This document shows positions 61,934 through 64,000 of a DNA stretch of 64,000 bases, piece by piece. The DNA is from Mycobacterium sp. (lineage in GTDB: Bacteria > Actinomycetota > Actinomycetes > Mycobacteriales > Mycobacteriaceae). Numbering within the stretch: the stretch's first letter is position 1; every line of letters starts with the position of its first letter. The position numbers and the translations under genes are program-made. The stretch spans positions 1-64,000 of the forward strand of contig RXJD01000043.1 of NCBI GenBank assembly GCA_003987775.1. Direction: 5' to 3'. Below the pieces are notes generated by a model. That model was not told the origin of the DNA. It saw nothing but the letters and a program-made list of their open reading frames with translations, and made no database searches.

Positions 61934-62919
61934 GGCATCTGCTCCGCCCACACGATGTGGCCCTCGAAGCCCAGCGCGACCGCCATCTCCAGGTAGCGGT
62001 CCGCAAGGCGCGCGTATTCGTCGGAACGGCCCGTGCTGCGTGCCAGCAACGCCCGCATACGGAGCAGCCAGATGTCGCGGACCGGAAGTTGCTGGTCGGG
62101 ACGGTGCTCGGCCACCCGGTCGATCGCCGCCGCGGCTTCGGCGACGTCGCCGGCGGCGCCGCGATCGAGCAATGTCTCGGCCGCCGAACGATCCAGCATG
62201 GCCGCCAGCGCCGTCACTTCCCAGCCGCGCCCCACCAACGTCGACACCGGGACTTCGGTGCGTTCGTCATCGGTGGCAACGCTGAGCAACTGGCGGCCGA
62301 CCAGGGCGTCCACCGCGCCTTTGACGTAGACCTGTTGCGGCTGCCCCAGCACCGTCACACCCTCGACCAGTCGCGCCGTCGATTCGCTGACCATCACCCC
62401 GCCCGGGGGAGCCACCGACTCCATCCGTTGCGCGATTCCCACCTGTTCCCCGACGGCGGTGTAACCCAAAGCGCCCGAACCGATCTCGCCGGCGATCACC
62501 TCGCCGGAGTTCAGGCCGATGCGCAACGAGAGGGCAACGTCACCGTCGAGTTCGGCGGCCAACCGCTGGGTGGCGTCCTGGATCCCGAGCGCGGTCAAAC
62601 AGGCCCGCAGCGCATGATCCTCCAGCGCGACGGGGGCGCCGAACAGCGCCATGATGCCGTCCCCGGTGAACTTGTCCACCGTGCCGCCGTAGCGCTGCAC
62701 CACCGCGGAGGTGCGAGTGACCAGCTGAGTCATGATCTCGCGCAACCGTTCCGGACCGACGGCCGCCGCGATGTCCATCGAATGCACCACGTCGGCGAAC
62801 AGCACCGTCACCTGCTTGAACTCCGCCTGGGCGTCGGCCCGCGCGATCGGGGCGCCGCAGCCGTGGCAGAACCGGGCGTTTGCCGGCGGTTCGGTGCCGC
62901 ACTTGCTACAAGCCGCCAC
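61930..62919 (-). CDS. Adenylate/guanylate cyclase with its ATPase domain deleted in frame
   Basis: 329 residues from GTG 62919. Zinc ribbon Cys4, Cys7, Cys18, Cys21 and a class III cyclase with metal Asp43 (LFADVVHSMD) and Asp87, and Lys83 (VDKFTGDGIMALFG), then GYTAVGEQVGIAQRMES. Relatives are about 1000 residues with an AAA/NB-ARC-type ATPase and TPRs. Here STLVGRGWEVTALAAMLDRS (start of the ATPase, about 244) joins directly to the terminal TPR piece, ending EMAVALGFEGHIVWAEQMP. The P-loop is gone but the frame is kept. The cyclase residues look intact. TAACCT lies eight bases before the start. Confidence 0.85.
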   Translation of the reverse strand: MAACSKCGTEPPANARFCHGCGAPIARADAQAEFKQVTVLFADVVHSMDIAAAVGPERLREIMTQLVTRTSAVVQRYGGTVDKFTGDGIMALFGAPVALEDHALRACLTALGIQDATQRLAAELDGDVALSLRIGLNSGEVIAGEIGSGALGYTAVGEQVGIAQRMESVAPPGGVMVSESTARLVEGVTVLGQPQQVYVKGAVDALVGRQLLSVATDDERTEVPVSTLVGRGWEVTALAAMLDRSAAETLLDRGAAGDVAEAAAAIDRVAEHRPDQQLPVRDIWLLRMRALLARSTGRSDEYARLADRYLEMAVALGFEGHIVWAEQMP

Positions 62920-62981
62920 GGCTTGTCAGGTTAGTGCAATTCACCCAGACGTTGGGGGACGAAAAACGGCCGGGCCGCGGA

Positions 62982-64000
62982 TCACCCGTTGGCGGCGAGC
63001 GCCCGGTCCGAGAGTGCCGCGAGCGCCGGCGCCAGCAGCTTGGAGTATTCGAGTGTCAGGTGACCCGCGTCGACATACACCAGGGTGTTGCCGATGATGA
63101 CCGGGCAGTGCTGCTTGGTGCAGAACAGATCGGTGAGGTCGACGTACTGCCCGCCACCGGCCTGGACCGCGGCGGCCTCGGCTGCCATGCCGGCCCGGTC
63201 GAAGGCGGTCGACATCGGCGGCGCGCACGCCATCGCGTCGGTGAGGTGCTCGGACAGACAGCCGGGCACCGCCGCGTTCAGATGCGGAAGCGGCCCCAGC
63301 ACCATCACCTTGGCGCCGATGCCGCGCAGTTGCTGCACCAGGCCCTTGAGACCCTCGACCCACGCCGCGTCGTACGACGAGAAACCCGAAAGGAACCCGT
63401 TGCTGTGGGTAGCGGTGTACCCGCGGAACACGCTGACCACGACCAGCTTGGGGTGCTCGGCGCGCAGCCGGGACATGATCTCCCCGCGCCACTGCTCGCA
63501 GTGCTGGAGATATTCGACAATCGGGGCGACAAAGCGGTTGGCGATGGGCAGATCCATCATCGGGCAGGCCGCCTTGGCCATCGCTTCGATCCGCCAGGGC
63601 CGCTGTTTGCCGATTTCCCGAAGCGCCGGGATCCACATCGAGGAATGTGAGTCACCGATGACGGCCACAGTCGTCTTGGACGCCTTGTCTCCCATCGCGC
63701 ACTCGGGCTGTCCGGCTTGAATCGGCAGGCGCAGGCAGCCGTCGAACATCATCTGCCCGACTTCGCCCGCCGCGTCGGCAAGTGACGGGTCGAGGTTCGA
63801 CGGAACGTCTTTCATCTCGGCCGATGCCGCGACGGCCGCTTGCACCTGTCCGAAGACGTTCTGCACCGCCGCGTCGTAGGCCGCGATGTCGTCACCGGTA
63901 GGCGCCGGCGGAGGCTTGATTGTCAGGGGTGCCGCCGCGGCACCACGCCCGACCGGGATGGGCATCGGGATCGAGGACACGTACATCAGCAGCGCCACAC
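62982..64000 (-). CDS. SGNH-domain end of an acyltransferase-type protein, partial at window edge
   Basis: At least 338 residues; it runs off the right end. The SGNH hydrolase domain has GDSHSSMW (nucleophile block) and YVDAGHLTLEY (Asp-x-x-His block), with cysteine pairs (CEQW, CPMM, CTKQHC). This domain normally follows an Acyltransferase_3 membrane part in OafA-like wall or glycolipid O-acyltransferases; that part would lie beyond 64000. The first visible residues include a helix-like stretch, so a start inside the window is possible but unlikely. Confidence 0.8.
   Translation of the reverse strand, partial: VALLMYVSSIPMPIPVGRGAAAAPLTIKPPPAPTGDDIAAYDAAVQNVFGQVQAAVAASAEMKDVPSNLDPSLADAAGEVGQMMFDGCLRLPIQAGQPECAMGDKASKTTVAVIGDSHSSMWIPALREIGKQRPWRIEAMAKAACPMMDLPIANRFVAPIVEYLQHCEQWRGEIMSRLRAEHPKLVVVSVFRGYTATHSNGFLSGFSSYDAAWVEGLKGLVQQLRGIGAKVMVLGPLPHLNAAVPGCLSEHLTDAMACAPPMSTAFDRAGMAAEAAAVQAGGGQYVDLTDLFCTKQHCPVIIGNTLVYVDAGHLTLEYSKLLAPALAALSDRALAANG

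Overview
The window is high-GC mycobacterial chromosome. The evidence is one PPE-MPTR gene, one short PE gene, one PE_PGRS gene, the complete ergothioneine operon egtA-egtE, a cutinase, MurT/GatD, an LpqH-type lipoprotein, and a gene order that from memory follows the M. tuberculosis segment Rv3688c to Rv3724. PE_PGRS and PPE-MPTR genes point to a slow-growing lineage. I do not name a species.

Layout. 1-1360 is an IS3-type insertion sequence with a perfect LexA (SOS) box just outside its right end. 1440-9558 is YqeY, a five-gene membrane/MoxR/DUF58 operon, and the SpoIIM-like and RDD membrane proteins. 9555-15494 holds a small membrane protein, a PadR regulator with phased operator repeats, glpK, a GCS2-family ligase, a VOC protein, an AraC regulator and a frameshifted methyltransferase. 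15488-24799 is a giant PPE gene behind the egt operon. 24929-27479 is a catalase / Ohr / PknH-sensor operon. 27576-33033 holds two paralogous histidine/proline-rich membrane proteins, a decayed NHL lipoprotein gene, a DUF732 protein, and the ask-asd-DUF4185 operon. 33186-35165 is leuA with a leucine leader peptide and alternative hairpins. 35224-37113 holds two overlapping paralogues and an orphan LuxR-type regulator with twin palindromes.

37123-49102 carries a DnaQ-like exonuclease, murT-gatD, a PE gene divergent from a secreted C39-like protein, ybaB-recR, an Ami1-like amidase, dnaX, a PE_PGRS protein ending in a seven-repeat YVTN propeller, and an aspartate aminotransferase. The SRP RNA gene, tRNA-Ser(GGA) and lucA follow.

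50465-58633 lies between lucA and the cutinase, which I recall as adjacent in M. tuberculosis, so it looks like an accessory insertion. Its core is a TPR protein translationally coupled to a CHAT caspase-like protease, a small membrane-anchored protein on the opposite strand, and a second coupled pair of unrecognised proteins. This is the best candidate here for an uncharacterised system, possibly a protease-based sensing or defence module. The right end (58784-64000) holds the cutinase, an unlisted 50-residue membrane protein, an F420-type oxidoreductase, an epimerase, a frameshifted SMP-30 gene, a nucleotide cyclase that has lost its ATPase domain in frame, and the SGNH end of a protein that runs off the window.

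Many genes here have a TANNNT -10 hexamer 6-8 bases before the start codon, which fits leaderless transcription. Two to four genes carry apparent single-base frameshifts. These may be real decay or sequence error, and I cannot tell which from the sequence alone.
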